NCBI GenBank assembly: GCA_963703895.1 | Contig: CAVPFX010000001.1 | Location: 248,001-312,000, forward strand | Direction of reading: 5' to 3' | DNA: 64,000 nt | From: VRUE01 sp963703895 | GTDB taxonomy: Bacteria; Actinomycetota; Thermoleophilia; Solirubrobacterales; 70-9 | Shown here: positions 1 to 7,755 of the stretch, in pieces | Layout: each line of letters begins with the position of its first letter | How positions within the stretch are numbered: the stretch's first letter is position 1 | Program-made: the position numbers and the translations under genes | Notes under the pieces: generated by a model | Told to the model about the DNA's origin: nothing | Database searches by the model: none | Seen by the model: only the letters and a program-made list of their open reading frames with translations

Positions 1-428
1 TCTCGCTGCCGGGCACAGTCGGGACGCCGATCAACTGGGACAACCTGACCCTCTCCAACGACCTCGAGCTGAACGACATCACCTCCGGCGCGCTCGATCC
101 GCGCATCGTCGCCCTGATCGGGGCGATCACCCAGCAGCACCAGCTGACGATCTCGGCCCTGCGCTCCGACCACTCCCAGTACACGACGAGCGGCTACGTC
201 TCCAACCATTACTTCGGGCGGGCGATGGACATCGCCGCCGTCGACGGGGTCTCCTGCACCGACACTTCGGTCAACGCGCCCTGCGCCGAACTGGGCCGAA
301 CGCTCGCCTACCTGCCGGCTCCGGCGCATCCGACCGAGCTCATCTACTGCTTCGATCTCGACGGGCCCGGGGCGGCATTTGCGCGGTCGGATCACTGCGA
401 TCACGTTCACGCTGGATACGACGGCTGA
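1..428 (+). CDS. C-terminal part of a peptidase M15-like (D-Ala-D-Ala carboxypeptidase type) protein, truncated by window start
   Basis: The frame is open from the window edge (first full codon at base 3) to TGA at 426-428, giving about 141 residues. It carries SNHYFGRAMDI, which resembles the S-x-H-x-x-G-x-A-x-D zinc-site motif of M15-type peptidases, and ends with DHVHAGYDG, which resembles the final zinc-binding histidine motif. Members of that superfamily cut D-Ala-D-Ala or related peptide bonds in peptidoglycan and are usually exported; the N-terminus that would show a signal peptide is outside the window. The metal-ligand pattern is seen directly, peptidase activity is inferred from family knowledge, and the substrate is unknown. 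Confidence 0.6.
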   Translation, partial: SLPGTVGTPINWDNLTLSNDLELNDITSGALDPRIVALIGAITQQHQLTISALRSDHSQYTTSGYVSNHYFGRAMDIAAVDGVSCTDTSVNAPCAELGRTLAYLPAPAHPTELIYCFDLDGPGAAFARSDHCDHVHAGYDG

Positions 429-484
429 GGATCAAGCGGGGGAGGCAGGCGGTGTCCCCCCGCGGCGGCGACGGGTAGGGCCGG

Positions 485-600
485 GGTCGGCGGGTGTCCC
501 TCCCGCGGCGCTGGGTTTTTCGCCCGAATCGGTAGTCGCCGTCCGAGGATGTTTTGGGGCGAAAAAGAGGACGCCGCTTGCGGAGGGACACTCGCCGACC
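485..600. repeat. Large imperfect inverted repeat between the peptidase and GYD genes
   Basis: The outer arm GGTCGGCGGGTGTCCCTCC (from 485) faces GGAGGGACACTCGCCGACC (to 600) with one mismatch. Inner segments GTTTTTCGCCC and GGGCGAAAAAG also pair, so about 116 bases could fold into one long hairpin. No open frame with family features lies here. It could terminate the upstream gene, or be one of the palindromic repeats of this genome; no second copy was seen in the window. Confidence 0.6.
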
Positions 601-667
601 CCTCCTCGATCCGGTCGTCTGATCGCGTAACGTAGGGGTTACCCCAGTCCCCCGAGAGGAGAGCGCG

Positions 668-949
668 ATGCCTACTTACGTGATGCTGACGAACCTGACT
701 TCCGAGGGTGTTCGGACATTGAAGAACAACCCTGGGCGCGTGGCTGAGGTGAATCAGGAGGTCGAGCAGATCGGGGCGAAGGTGGTCGCCCAGTACGCGA
801 CGCTGGGGCAGTACGACTTCGTGACCATCGTCGAGGCGCCCGATGAGAAGACGATGGCCAAGGTGTCGGTGGAGCTTGGGTCGCGCGGGACGATGACCAG
901 CCAGACTCTGGCGGCGATGTCGGCCGGCGACCTCTCCGACTCGCTGTAA
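668..949 (+). CDS. GYD domain-containing protein
   Basis: This 93-residue soluble protein starts MPTYVMLTNLTSEGVRTL and continues with KVVAQYATLGQYDFVTIVEAPDE, the pattern of the small GYD-domain family, in which the G-x-Y-D turn is replaced here by GQYD. The length matches the family. The ATG at 668 follows GAGAGGAGAGCG, a good ribosome binding site. GYD proteins have a ferredoxin-like fold and no settled biochemical role. The gene stands alone about 80 bases before purD on the same strand, so co-transcription is possible but not shown. Confidence 0.85.
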   Translation: MPTYVMLTNLTSEGVRTLKNNPGRVAEVNQEVEQIGAKVVAQYATLGQYDFVTIVEAPDEKTMAKVSVELGSRGTMTSQTLAAMSAGDLSDSL

Positions 950-1030
950 TAAGGCACCGCCTCCTCTGCTCCCGCGAATGCCTGAAGAATCAGATATGGA
1001 CAGGGATTCGCTCCCGCGTCCGGGGGCGGC

Positions 1031-2317
1031 TTGAGCACGAATATGCGCATTCTCGTTGTCGGGGCCGGTGGGCGCGAGCACGCGATCGTGCGGGCGCTGG
1101 CGCGCTCGGCACACGCGCCGGAGCTGCTCTGCGCGCCGGGCAACGCTGGCATCGCGGCGGACGCCGAGTGCCTGCCGGAGATTGGTGCCGATGACGTCAA
1201 GGCGATCGTCGCCGCCGCGCGCGAGCGCAGCGTCGACCTGGTTGTGGTCGGGCCCGAGGCGGCGCTGGTCGCCGGGGTTGTCGACGCGCTCGAGGACGCC
1301 GGCGTGCCGGCCTTCGGGCCGAGCGCGGCGGCGGCGGAGCTGGAGGGCTCGAAGGCCTTTGCCAAGGAGCTGATGAGCGAGGCCGGGGTGCCGACCGCGG
1401 CGCATGTGCTGCTGCGCAGCCGCGAGGAGGCGCTCGCCGCGATCGCCAGCACCTCCTACCCGGCGGTACTCAAGGCCGACGGCCTGGCGGCGGGCAAGGG
1501 CGTGATCATCTGCGGCTCAGAGGAAGAGGCGCGCGGGGCGATCGACGTCTTCTTCACCGAGCAGCGCTTCGGCGACACGACCGTCGTGCTGGAGGAGTTC
1601 CTCGAGGGTGAGGAGCTTTCGTTGCTGGCCTTTTGCGATGGCGAGAACGTGGTGCCCCTAGCTCCCGCCCAGGACTACAAGCGGATCTTCGACGGCGACG
1701 AGGGGCCGAACACCGGCGGCATGGGCAGCTACTCGCCGGTGCCCGGCTTCGGCCCGACCGAGGTGGAGGAGATCGTCGACGCAGTCCACCGCCCGATCGT
1801 GGCGGCAATGGCGCGGCGCGGCCGGCCCTTCCACGGCGTCCTCTACGCCGGCCTGATGATCGGGGCTGACGGCCCCAAGGTGCTCGAGTTCAACACCCGC
1901 TTCGGCGATCCCGAGACGCAGGCGGTGCTGCCGCGGCTGCGCTCCGACCTGGTCGACCTCTGCCTCGCCGCGCGCGAGCCGGGCGGCCTGGCGGGGGCTG
2001 AGGCGGAGTTCGTCGAGGACTGGGCCGTAACGCTGGTGCTGGCTTCGGCCGGCTACCCCGAGTCCTCTTCAAAGGGCGACGTGATCCGCGGCCTCGAGGC
2101 CGCTGGCGAGCTATCTGAGATCACCCACGCCGGCACCGCCGAGCGCGAGGGCGAGGTAGTCACGGCGGGCGGGCGGGTGCTCAACTTGACGGCATTGGGA
2201 GCGACGCCAGCCGAGGCGCGCGATCGTGCGTACGATGCCGCGGGTCGGATCGAGTTCGCGGGAATGCAGATGCGATCCGACATCGCCGCCCGCGCGGTGG
2301 ACCGCGTCGCCAGCTAG
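1031..2317 (+). CDS. purD: Phosphoribosylamine--glycine ligase (GAR synthetase)
   Basis: It catalyses ATP-dependent joining of glycine to 5-phosphoribosylamine, the second step of purine synthesis. The 428-residue length fits the family. The N-terminal domain has the GGREHAI motif (about residues 13-19); the ATP-grasp part shows KADGLAAGKGV (about 147), NTGGMGSYSP (about 227) and EFNTRFGDPE (about 285), the last holding metal and substrate ligands. The frame opens with TTG at 1031; an ATG at 1043 would remove four residues and still leave the N-terminal strand MRILVVG, so the exact start is unsettled. It lies 23 bases before purE and probably shares a transcript with purE and purB. Confidence 0.95.
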   Translation: MSTNMRILVVGAGGREHAIVRALARSAHAPELLCAPGNAGIAADAECLPEIGADDVKAIVAAARERSVDLVVVGPEAALVAGVVDALEDAGVPAFGPSAAAAELEGSKAFAKELMSEAGVPTAAHVLLRSREEALAAIASTSYPAVLKADGLAAGKGVIICGSEEEARGAIDVFFTEQRFGDTTVVLEEFLEGEELSLLAFCDGENVVPLAPAQDYKRIFDGDEGPNTGGMGSYSPVPGFGPTEVEEIVDAVHRPIVAAMARRGRPFHGVLYAGLMIGADGPKVLEFNTRFGDPETQAVLPRLRSDLVDLCLAAREPGGLAGAEAEFVEDWAVTLVLASAGYPESSSKGDVIRGLEAAGELSEITHAGTAEREGEVVTAGGRVLNLTALGATPAEARDRAYDAAGRIEFAGMQMRSDIAARAVDRVAS

Positions 2318-2340
2318 CCAGTCACACAAGAGAGGACGAG

Positions 2341-2853
2341 ATGAGCGAGATCTCAGAGGGACCCCAGCCCACCGGAGGCGAAGCCAACGAGCCGCAGGTC
2401 GGCGAGGCGCTGGCGATGCCGGCGGTCGAGGAGGCCTTCGAGGAAATCGAGGTCGATGAGCCCCTGGTCGGGATCATCATGGGCTCGAAAAACGACAAGC
2501 CGAAGATGCAGCCGGCCGGCAAGGCGCTGCACGAAGCGGGCATTCGCTACGAGGTGCGGGTGATGAGCGCCCACCGCGATCCCGAGCTGGTGCGCGAGTA
2601 CTGCACCAACGCGCGCATGCGCGGCCTGAAGGTGATTATCGCCGGCGCCGGCATGTCCGCCGCGCTGCCGGGAGTGGCGGCCGCCCATAGCGACCTGCCG
2701 GTGGTCGGCGTGCCGATCCTCGGCAAGAGCCTCGGCGGCCTCGACGCGCTGCTCTCCGCGGTGCAAATGCCGCCCGGAATCCCGGTCGCCTGCGTGGCGA
2801 TCGACGGGGCCAAGAACGCCGGCATCTTGGCCGCGCGGATCATCAACGCATGA
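2341..2853 (+). CDS. purE: N5-carboxyaminoimidazole ribonucleotide mutase, with acidic N-terminal extension
   Basis: PurE moves the carboxylate of N5-CAIR to make CAIR in purine synthesis. From about residue 42 the protein shows the class I fold: VGIIMGSKNDKPKM, then MSAHRDPE, IIAGAGMSAALPGV and PILGKSLGGLDALLS. Two points are odd. About 40 acidic residues precede the first strand, and the usual phosphate-binding GSxSD motif reads GSKND, with Asn in place of the second Ser. The ATG at 2341 follows GAGAGGACGAG, supporting the long start. The partner purK, which makes N5-CAIR, is not in the window. Confidence 0.93.
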   Translation: MSEISEGPQPTGGEANEPQVGEALAMPAVEEAFEEIEVDEPLVGIIMGSKNDKPKMQPAGKALHEAGIRYEVRVMSAHRDPELVREYCTNARMRGLKVIIAGAGMSAALPGVAAAHSDLPVVGVPILGKSLGGLDALLSAVQMPPGIPVACVAIDGAKNAGILAARIINA

Positions 2854-2868
2854 CCCGAGAACTCCACG

Positions 2869-2954
2869 CGCGCGGGTCCTGTCACGGGGGAGGGGGGGCC
2901 TGCGGGCAGTCCACGGGCTGTCCTCGACCCCCCCTCCCCCGTGCCACCCGCGCG
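2869..2954. repeat. Palindromic repeat, family B copy 1 (between purE and purB)
   Basis: The outer arms CGCGCGGGT and ACCCGCGCG enclose CCTGTC, then a perfect inner stem CACGGGGGAGGGGGGG / CCCCCCCTCCCCCGTG. The framing GGGTCCTGTC...GCCACCCGC and loop remnants TGCGG...TCCTCG match the copies at 37021-37110 and 37414-37503, so this looks like a diverged member of one dispersed family. It lies in the 115-base gap between purE and purB, where the hairpin could also affect transcription of purB. Confidence 0.7.
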
Positions 2955-2968
2955 AGAGGAGTTGTCAG

Positions 2969-4254
2969 ATGATCCCTCGATACACGCGGCCAGAGATTGG
3001 GAAAGTTTGGTCGCAGCAGCGTAAGTTCGAGTGCTGGCTCGAGGTCGAGCTGGCGGCGACCCAGGCCTGGGCCGAGCAGGGCGCGGTGCCGCGCGAGGCC
3101 GCCGAGGCGGCGCGGGCGAACGCGGCCTTCACGGTCGAGGCGGTCAACGAGCGCGAGAAGATCACCGACCACGACGTCGCCGCCTTCGTCGACGTGGTCG
3201 CCGCCTCGGTCGGCGAGCACGGACGCTGGATCCACTACGGGCTGACCTCCTCCGACGTTCTCGACACCGCCCTGGCCCTGCAGCTTCGCGAGGCCGGCGA
3301 GGTGGTTCTGGCCGGGGCCCGCGCCTACCGCGACGCCCTGATCGAGCGCGCCCTGGAGCACCGCGACACCCTCTGCGTCGGCCGCACCCACGGCGTCCAC
3401 GCCGAGCCGACCACCTTCGGCCTGCGCCTCGCCGGCTTCGCTTTCGAGGCCGACCGCAACCTCGACCGACTCACGGACGCCTTCGAGCAGCTCGCCTTCG
3501 GCAAGCTCTCCGGCGCCGTCGGCACCTACGCCTCGGTGCCGCCGACGGTCGAGGCGCGAGTGATGGAGCGGCTCGGTCTCAAGCGCGAGGACGTGGCGAC
3601 GCAGGTGATCCCGCGCGACCGCCACGCCGTGCTGACCTCGCGGGTCGCGATCGCCGGCGCCGGCCTCGAGCGCTTCGCCACCGAGGTCCGCAACCTGCAG
3701 CGCACCGAGCTGCGCGAGGTCGAGGAGCCGTTTGCCTCCGGCAAGCAGAAGGGCTCCTCGGCGATGCCGCACAAGCGCAACCCGATCCGCACCGAGCGGA
3801 TCACCGGGCTCGCCCGCGTCCTCCGCGGCTACGCCCAGACCGGCTTGGAGAACGTCGCCCTCTGGCACGAGCGCGACATCTCCCACTCCGGCGCCGAGCG
3901 GGTAATCCTGCCCGACGCCACGATCGGGCTCGACTACATGCAGGACCTGGCGACCAAGGTCGTCAGCGGGATGACGGTCCGCACCGATCGCATGCGCGAG
4001 AACCTCGAGCTGACCCACGGCGCCCTCTTCAGCCAGCGCGCCCTCACCGCCCTGGTCGAGTCGGGCCTAACCCGCGACGAGGCCTACCGGATCGTCCAGG
4101 AGAACGCCCAGCAGGCCTGGGACAGCGGCACTCATTTCCGCGAGCTGCTCGGCGCGGCGGCCCCTGGCTCGACCTCGACGCCGTCTTCGACTACAGCGCC
4201 TACCTCACCCACCTGCCCGAGGTCTTCGAGCGGCTGGAAGCACTGCGCGGCTAG
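2969..4254 (+). CDS. purB: Adenylosuccinate lyase, interrupted by an apparent one-base deletion
   Basis: PurB removes fumarate from SAICAR and from adenylosuccinate. The frame from ATG 2969 has TSSDVLDTA (substrate-binding TSSDM-like), GRTHGVHAEPTTFG with the catalytic His, and the signature GSSAMPHKRNPI. After HFRELLGAAAP (about 4165) homology stops in this frame but continues in the -1 frame as PWLDLDAVFDYSAYLTHLPEV and ends at TAG 4252-4254. Adding one C to the CCCC run near 4160-4163 restores a 428-residue protein, the usual PurB length. Read literally, the frame runs on to 4351 with an unrelated tail that overlaps vapC. A sequencing error is likelier than loss of this enzyme. Confidence 0.9.
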
Positions 4255-4269
4255 GAGCTGGCAAAAGCC

Positions 4270-4683
4270 TCAGACCGGGATCACGGTCAAGCCGGCAACA
4301 CCGCTGAGGGCGTCGAAATCGCTGTCCTGCGTCAAGACGGGCATCTCATAGGCAGCCGCCGTGGCGGCAATCCACATGTCGTTGACCGGAACTCGGGCGC
4401 CGGATGCCGCGAGGTAGGCGCGCATTTGCGACCAAGCGCGCGCTACCTCGTCGTCGATGGGAAGCGCGGCGAACCGACCGGCTGCCTCGAACGTCGCAAT
4501 GCGGAGGTCTCGATTCTTTATGCCGTCAGCGGACAGAACTCCTACTCGGAGCTCGGCTCGGGTCACCACCGAGATCGTGCTCTGCCGGGGAAGCGCCTCC
4601 TGTCTTACGTGACGACCTTCCTCCAGCGCGATAAAGATCGAGGTATCGAGCAAACCGCGAACTGGTCGCTTCTCGCTCACCAC
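4270..4683 (-). CDS. VapC-like PIN-domain ribonuclease toxin
   Basis: This 137-residue protein has the PIN pattern: LLDTSIFIALE (first Asp), RAELRVGVL (Glu), VNDMWIAATA (Asp) and TQDSDFDAL (last Asp), so all four expected acidic active-site positions are present. PIN toxins cut RNA, often tRNA or rRNA, when their antitoxin is lost. The GTG start at 4683 overlaps the TGA of the upstream Phd-type antitoxin (GTGA), indicating translational coupling. It converges on purB with a 15-base gap. The PIN assignment is firm; the RNA target is unknown. Confidence 0.88.
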   Translation of the reverse strand: MVSEKRPVRGLLDTSIFIALEEGRHVRQEALPRQSTISVVTRAELRVGVLSADGIKNRDLRIATFEAAGRFAALPIDDEVARAWSQMRAYLAASGARVPVNDMWIAATAAAYEMPVLTQDSDFDALSGVAGLTVIPV

Positions 4684-4934
4684 AATGGAGGCAGTTCGTC
4701 ACTTGTTTCATCGAGGCGCCGAAGGTCGTCGCGAAGCCCGGGGTCGGCTGAGAACTTCGTCACGATCTCCATCACCTCGTCAGGTGCAAGCCAGCGGGGG
4801 CTCTCTGAGCGATGCGGAACCAGATCGGCGACCGGCTTGCCCCGAACCGTGATCACCATGCTCTCGCCCGCCTCAACCCGCTTGAGCAGGTCCGCGGTTT
4901 TGTTCCGCAGCTCTCGTGTCGCAACTTCTACGAT
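4677..4934 (-). CDS. Phd/YefM-type antitoxin of the vapBC pair, start codon uncertain
   Basis: The conserved antitoxin segment is VEVATRELRNKTADLLKRVEAGESMVITVRGKPVADLVP in this frame (broken here by its own length: it begins at about 4931 and ends near 4815), followed by a C-terminal toxin-neutralising tail ending DELPPLW. No ATG, GTG or TTG lies in frame just upstream of EVATREL; the frame stays open to 5264, inside the divergent oxidase gene. The best-fitting start is ATC at 4934, which gives a typical N-terminus and 85 residues, but a non-standard start is unusual. The stop overlaps the toxin start. Such antitoxins normally bind their own promoter; an inverted repeat covers this start (4917-4950). 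Confidence 0.75.
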   Translation of the reverse strand: MVEVATRELRNKTADLLKRVEAGESMVITVRGKPVADLVPHRSESPRWLAPDEVMEIVTKFSADPGLRDDLRRLDETSDELPPLW

Positions 4935-4950
4935 AGTGCGACAATCGTAG
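4917..4950. promoter_or_regulatory. Two interlaced inverted repeats at the antitoxin start, likely vapBC operator
   Basis: CTACGAT (4928-4934) and ATCGTAG (4944-4950) form a perfect 7-bp inverted repeat with a 9-base spacer. TGTCGCA (4917-4923) and TGCGACA (4937-4943) form a second, interleaved one. On the minus strand TACGAT within this block also resembles a -10 box. Autorepression by a Phd-type antitoxin at such sites is typical; binding here is inferred. The gap to the divergent oxidase start (4999) is short, so both promoters may be affected. Confidence 0.55.
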
Positions 4951-4998
4951 CATCTGATCCAGCGGTCGATTTCCCTTTGCGGAGCTAGTCTCGTTGCG

Positions 4999-6444
4999 AT
5001 GGAGAGCTCTGGGCAGCGAGCCGGCGGCGAATCGATCGAGGCGGATGTCGCGATCGTCGGCGCCGGACTGGCCGGGCTCGTCGCCGCCCGCCGGCTTCTC
5101 GCCGCCGGGGTCGAGCCGGTCGTGGTCGAGGCGCGCGATCGCGTCGGCGGGCGCCTGCTCAACGAGGAGATCGGCGATGGCAAGGTGGTCGAGGTCGGCG
5201 GGCAGTGGATCGGCCCGACCCAGGAGCGGATCGCGGCGCTTGCCGGCGAGCTGGGCGTCAGCACCTTCCCGACCCATGACCAAGGACGGCACTTGATCGA
5301 GATCGCCGGGAAGCTGGCTTCCTACACGGGCCCGATCACCGACGCCAGCCCGCGCCTGGTCCGCAACCTCTCGCGAGCGATCTCGCCACTGGCGCTGATC
5401 GATTTCGAACAGGCGCGCGCCCGCCTTGACCGGATGGCGCGCAGCGTGCCGTTGGAGGAGCCGTGGCTGGCGGAGAAGGCACTTGACTGGGATGGGCAGA
5501 CCTTCGCCACCTGGGTGCTGCGCAACACCCGCACCGCTGCCGCCCGCACGCTCTTCGAACTCGCTACCGAGGCGGTCTGGGCGGCGGAGCCGAGCGACGT
5601 CTCACTCCTCCACGTCCTCTTCTACACGCGCTCCGGCAGCGGCTTCAACACGCTGCTCGGGACCGACGGGGGCGCCCAGCAGGACCGCTTCCACGGCGGC
5701 TCGCAGCGGCTGGCCCTGCTGATGGCCGAACAGCTGGGTGGGGAACGCGTGTGCTTGGCGTCGCCGGTGCGTCGGATCGAGCATGGACCCGGTGGCATCG
5801 TCTTGCACGCCGACGGCGCCGGTGGCGAGCCGGGTGGGCTGACCGTGCACGCTCGCCGCGCGATCGTTGCCGTGCCCCCGACCCTGGCCGGCCGGATCGC
5901 CTACGACCCACCGCTGCCGGCCCGCCGCGACCAGCTGACCCAGCGCATGCCGCAGGGCACGGTGATCAAGACGATGGCGATCTACGAGCGGCCGTTCTGG
6001 CGCGAGGAAGGACTCTCGGGGCAGGCAGCCAGCGACGGCGGCCCGGCCCGCGTCGTCTTCGACAACTCGCCGCCCGACGGCAGCCCCGGCGTCCTGCTCG
6101 GCTTCCTCGAGGGGCGGCTGGCACGTCAGTGGGGCGCTCGGCCCGCCGACGAGCGGCGCCAAGCGATCCTGGCCGGCCACGCCCGCCTCTTCGGTGAGCG
6201 GGCAGCACAACCGGATCGCTTCATCGAGCGGGTCTGGGCAGAGGAGGAGTGGACGCGCGGCTGCTACGGCTGCCTGATGACGACCGGCGGCTGGACCGAA
6301 TACGGCCGCGCTCTGCGGATCCCGATCGGGCCCCTCCACTGGGCCGGCGCCGAGACGGCGACCGTCTGGAACGGCTACATGGACGGCGCCGTGCAGTCCG
6401 GCGAGCGCGCCGCCGACGAGGTGCTGGCGGCGCTCAACACCTGA
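4999..6444 (+). CDS. FAD-dependent amine oxidase (monoamine/putrescine oxidase-like)
   Basis: This 481-residue flavoprotein has the dinucleotide fold DVAIVGAGLAGLVAARRL (about residues 16-33), then VVEARDRVGGRL and VEVGGQWIGP, the standard start of flavin monoamine oxidases. The C-terminal FAD motif is HWAGAETATVWNGYMDGA, with the GxxxG/AETA pattern of the family; an upstream GCYGCLMTTGGWTEYG lies where the aromatic substrate cage usually is. Family members oxidise amines to aldehydes, ammonia and hydrogen peroxide; the substrate is not predictable. No signal peptide is seen. It is divergent from vapBC and about 70 bases ahead of a small GST-like gene, with a hairpin repeat in the gap. Confidence 0.88.
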   Translation: MESSGQRAGGESIEADVAIVGAGLAGLVAARRLLAAGVEPVVVEARDRVGGRLLNEEIGDGKVVEVGGQWIGPTQERIAALAGELGVSTFPTHDQGRHLIEIAGKLASYTGPITDASPRLVRNLSRAISPLALIDFEQARARLDRMARSVPLEEPWLAEKALDWDGQTFATWVLRNTRTAAARTLFELATEAVWAAEPSDVSLLHVLFYTRSGSGFNTLLGTDGGAQQDRFHGGSQRLALLMAEQLGGERVCLASPVRRIEHGPGGIVLHADGAGGEPGGLTVHARRAIVAVPPTLAGRIAYDPPLPARRDQLTQRMPQGTVIKTMAIYERPFWREEGLSGQAASDGGPARVVFDNSPPDGSPGVLLGFLEGRLARQWGARPADERRQAILAGHARLFGERAAQPDRFIERVWAEEEWTRGCYGCLMTTGGWTEYGRALRIPIGPLHWAGAETATVWNGYMDGAVQSGERAADEVLAALNT

Positions 6445-6451
6445 GCCAACG

Positions 6452-6500
6452 GTTCCGGTGCGCTTTATGTGGCCTATAGGTACATAAGGCGCACCGGAAC
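6452..6500. repeat. 49-bp hairpin repeat, family A copy 1
   Basis: The arms GTTCCGGTGCGCTTTATGT and ACATAAGGCGCACCGGAAC pair over 19 bases with one G-T wobble, around an 11-base loop GGCCTATAGGT-like centre. Copies of the same length and arm sequence lie at 10927-10975 and 32039-32087. All three are intergenic, just after a stop codon. It may act as a terminator or transcript-end structure for the oxidase gene. Confidence 0.8.
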
Positions 6501-6514
6501 TGGATAGGGTTCGC

Positions 6515-6820
6515 TTGGTGCTCCTCTACACCTGTGGACAGAAGACGACCGGGCCGGCATTTGCGCATCCCTGTGCGAAGGCGGGCAAGGCGCTTGATGC
6601 GGCTGGCTACACCTACGAGCTCAAGGTGATGGGGGGCTACCGGTTGATGCCCTGGACCTGGGGCAGTCGCGACTCCGACCGGGCCGAGGTGAAGGAGCTG
6701 AGCGGCACCAACGAGGTGCCGATCCTCGTCCTCGACGACGGCGAAGTGATCTCGGGCTCGAGCACGATCGCCCGCTGGGCGCAGGAGCACCCTGCCGCCC
6801 GCGCCGCCGCCAAGAGCTGA
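6515..6820 (+). CDS. Glutathione S-transferase N-terminal domain-like small protein
   Basis: This 101-residue protein has a thioredoxin-like layout: strand LLYTCGQ, a helix through HPCAKAGKALDAAGY, strand YELKVM, then the cis-proline strand NEVPILVLDDGEVISGSSTIARWA, where VPxL and the Glu/Asp-Ser-Ser pocket are the thiol-binding signature of GST N-terminal domains. It has no C-terminal helical domain. Candidate starts are TTG 6515 or GTG 6518 two codons apart in effect; neither has a strong ribosome site. Actinobacteria mostly use mycothiol rather than glutathione, so the thiol partner is open. It follows the oxidase gene on the same strand. Confidence 0.7.
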   Translation: MVLLYTCGQKTTGPAFAHPCAKAGKALDAAGYTYELKVMGGYRLMPWTWGSRDSDRAEVKELSGTNEVPILVLDDGEVISGSSTIARWAQEHPAARAAAKS

Positions 6821-6838
6821 GCGCTACCGTCTCACCTC

Positions 6839-7699
6839 TTACGGGCCGACCCCACTGCGGTAGGCGACGACCGGCTCCGACTTGCCCTTCAGGGTCAGCT
6901 CCAAGCGTTCGCCGGGGGGCTCGGCGAGGCGCTCGGCGAGGCGGCCCGAGACGAGGATCTCGCCACCGGCTGCCTCTCCCTGCAGCCGCGCGGCGACGTT
7001 GACGACGTCGCCCACCGCGGTGAAGTCGTTGAGCGACCGCCGGCCAACGTTGCCGACGAAGGCCTCGCCGTAGTCGAGGCCGATCCCGACCTCGGCGAAG
7101 GGGCCCTCGGGGCTGCCGTAGCCGATCTGGCGCAGCAGCTCACGGGCGCTGTCGAGCATCACCGGCGCCGCCTCCTCAAAGCGCCCGTACATCGGCAGGT
7201 AGAGCGCCATCACCTCGTCGCCGATCAGCTTGTCGATCACCGCCTCGGGAAAGAGGATGTCCTCGGCGCAAGCGTAGAAGCGCCGCAACAGGACGCTGAC
7301 CGCCTCGGGATCGGACTGCTCCGAGAGCCGGGTGAAGCCGCGCAGGTCGGCGAACAGCACCCCCGCCTCGGTCGTCATCCCGCCCGGCGGCGATGCCTCG
7401 ACGCAGGTCGCGCAGAGGTTGGGACTCTTGCGCGACTGGCGGTACCCCAGCGGGCGGATCAGGCGGTTGCCGAAGCCGGCGAAGGGAGCACCGCAGATTC
7501 CGCAGCGTGGACTCGATGGGAGCGCGCGCAGCAGGCGGCTCAGTGCGCTCTCCATCCCCCCGGATGCCACCTCGAAGTACGCCGCCCAGTCCTCGGAAGC
7601 AAGCGGCTCGTCGCCGCTCTTGCCGGCGGCCTTGCGCATGCGGCGCAGCGCCTGGCGCTGCCACCACGTCAGCCGATCCGCCTCGCGCTCTTCGGCCAT
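6839..7699 (-). CDS. Class III adenylate/guanylate cyclase with N-terminal four-cysteine motif
   Basis: The ATG at 7699 (MAEEREADRLTWW) gives 286 residues; the open frame upstream lies inside the P450 coding region and is ignored. The N-terminal half holds CGICGAPF and CATCVEAS, two CxxC pairs that may bind zinc. The catalytic domain follows: GVLFADLRGFTRLSEQ (first metal Asp), IDKLIGDEVMALY (second metal Asp), FTAVGDVVNVAARLQ (ring-binding Asp-like region and the N-x-x-x-R transition-state pair). These support an active cyclase producing cAMP or cGMP; the substrate-choosing residues were not resolved. No membrane segment is seen. The gene lies downstream of the P450 on the same strand (gap 56 bases). 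Confidence 0.85.
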   Translation of the reverse strand: MAEEREADRLTWWQRQALRRMRKAAGKSGDEPLASEDWAAYFEVASGGMESALSRLLRALPSSPRCGICGAPFAGFGNRLIRPLGYRQSRKSPNLCATCVEASPPGGMTTEAGVLFADLRGFTRLSEQSDPEAVSVLLRRFYACAEDILFPEAVIDKLIGDEVMALYLPMYGRFEEAAPVMLDSARELLRQIGYGSPEGPFAEVGIGLDYGEAFVGNVGRRSLNDFTAVGDVVNVAARLQGEAAGGEILVSGRLAERLAEPPGERLELTLKGKSEPVVAYRSGVGP

Positions 7700-7755
7700 G
7701 ACTTGATCATGCCCTGATGGTGGGCACCTGTCGAGAGCCGACGTTGTGGCTTGGA

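Noticed and set aside
407..1405. Long minus-strand open frame opposite the start of purD
   Set aside because: It is antisense to purD and GYD, has Arg/Gly/His-rich composition from GC-rich shadow reading and no family signature.
2882..4018. 378-codon minus-strand frame opposite purB
   Set aside because: It is a shadow of purB with Gly/Val/Asp-biased composition; the plus-strand frame carries all PurB motifs.
4155..4351. purB read literally to 4351 as a longer protein
   Set aside because: The tail is out of the PurB frame, antisense to vapC and without family similarity.
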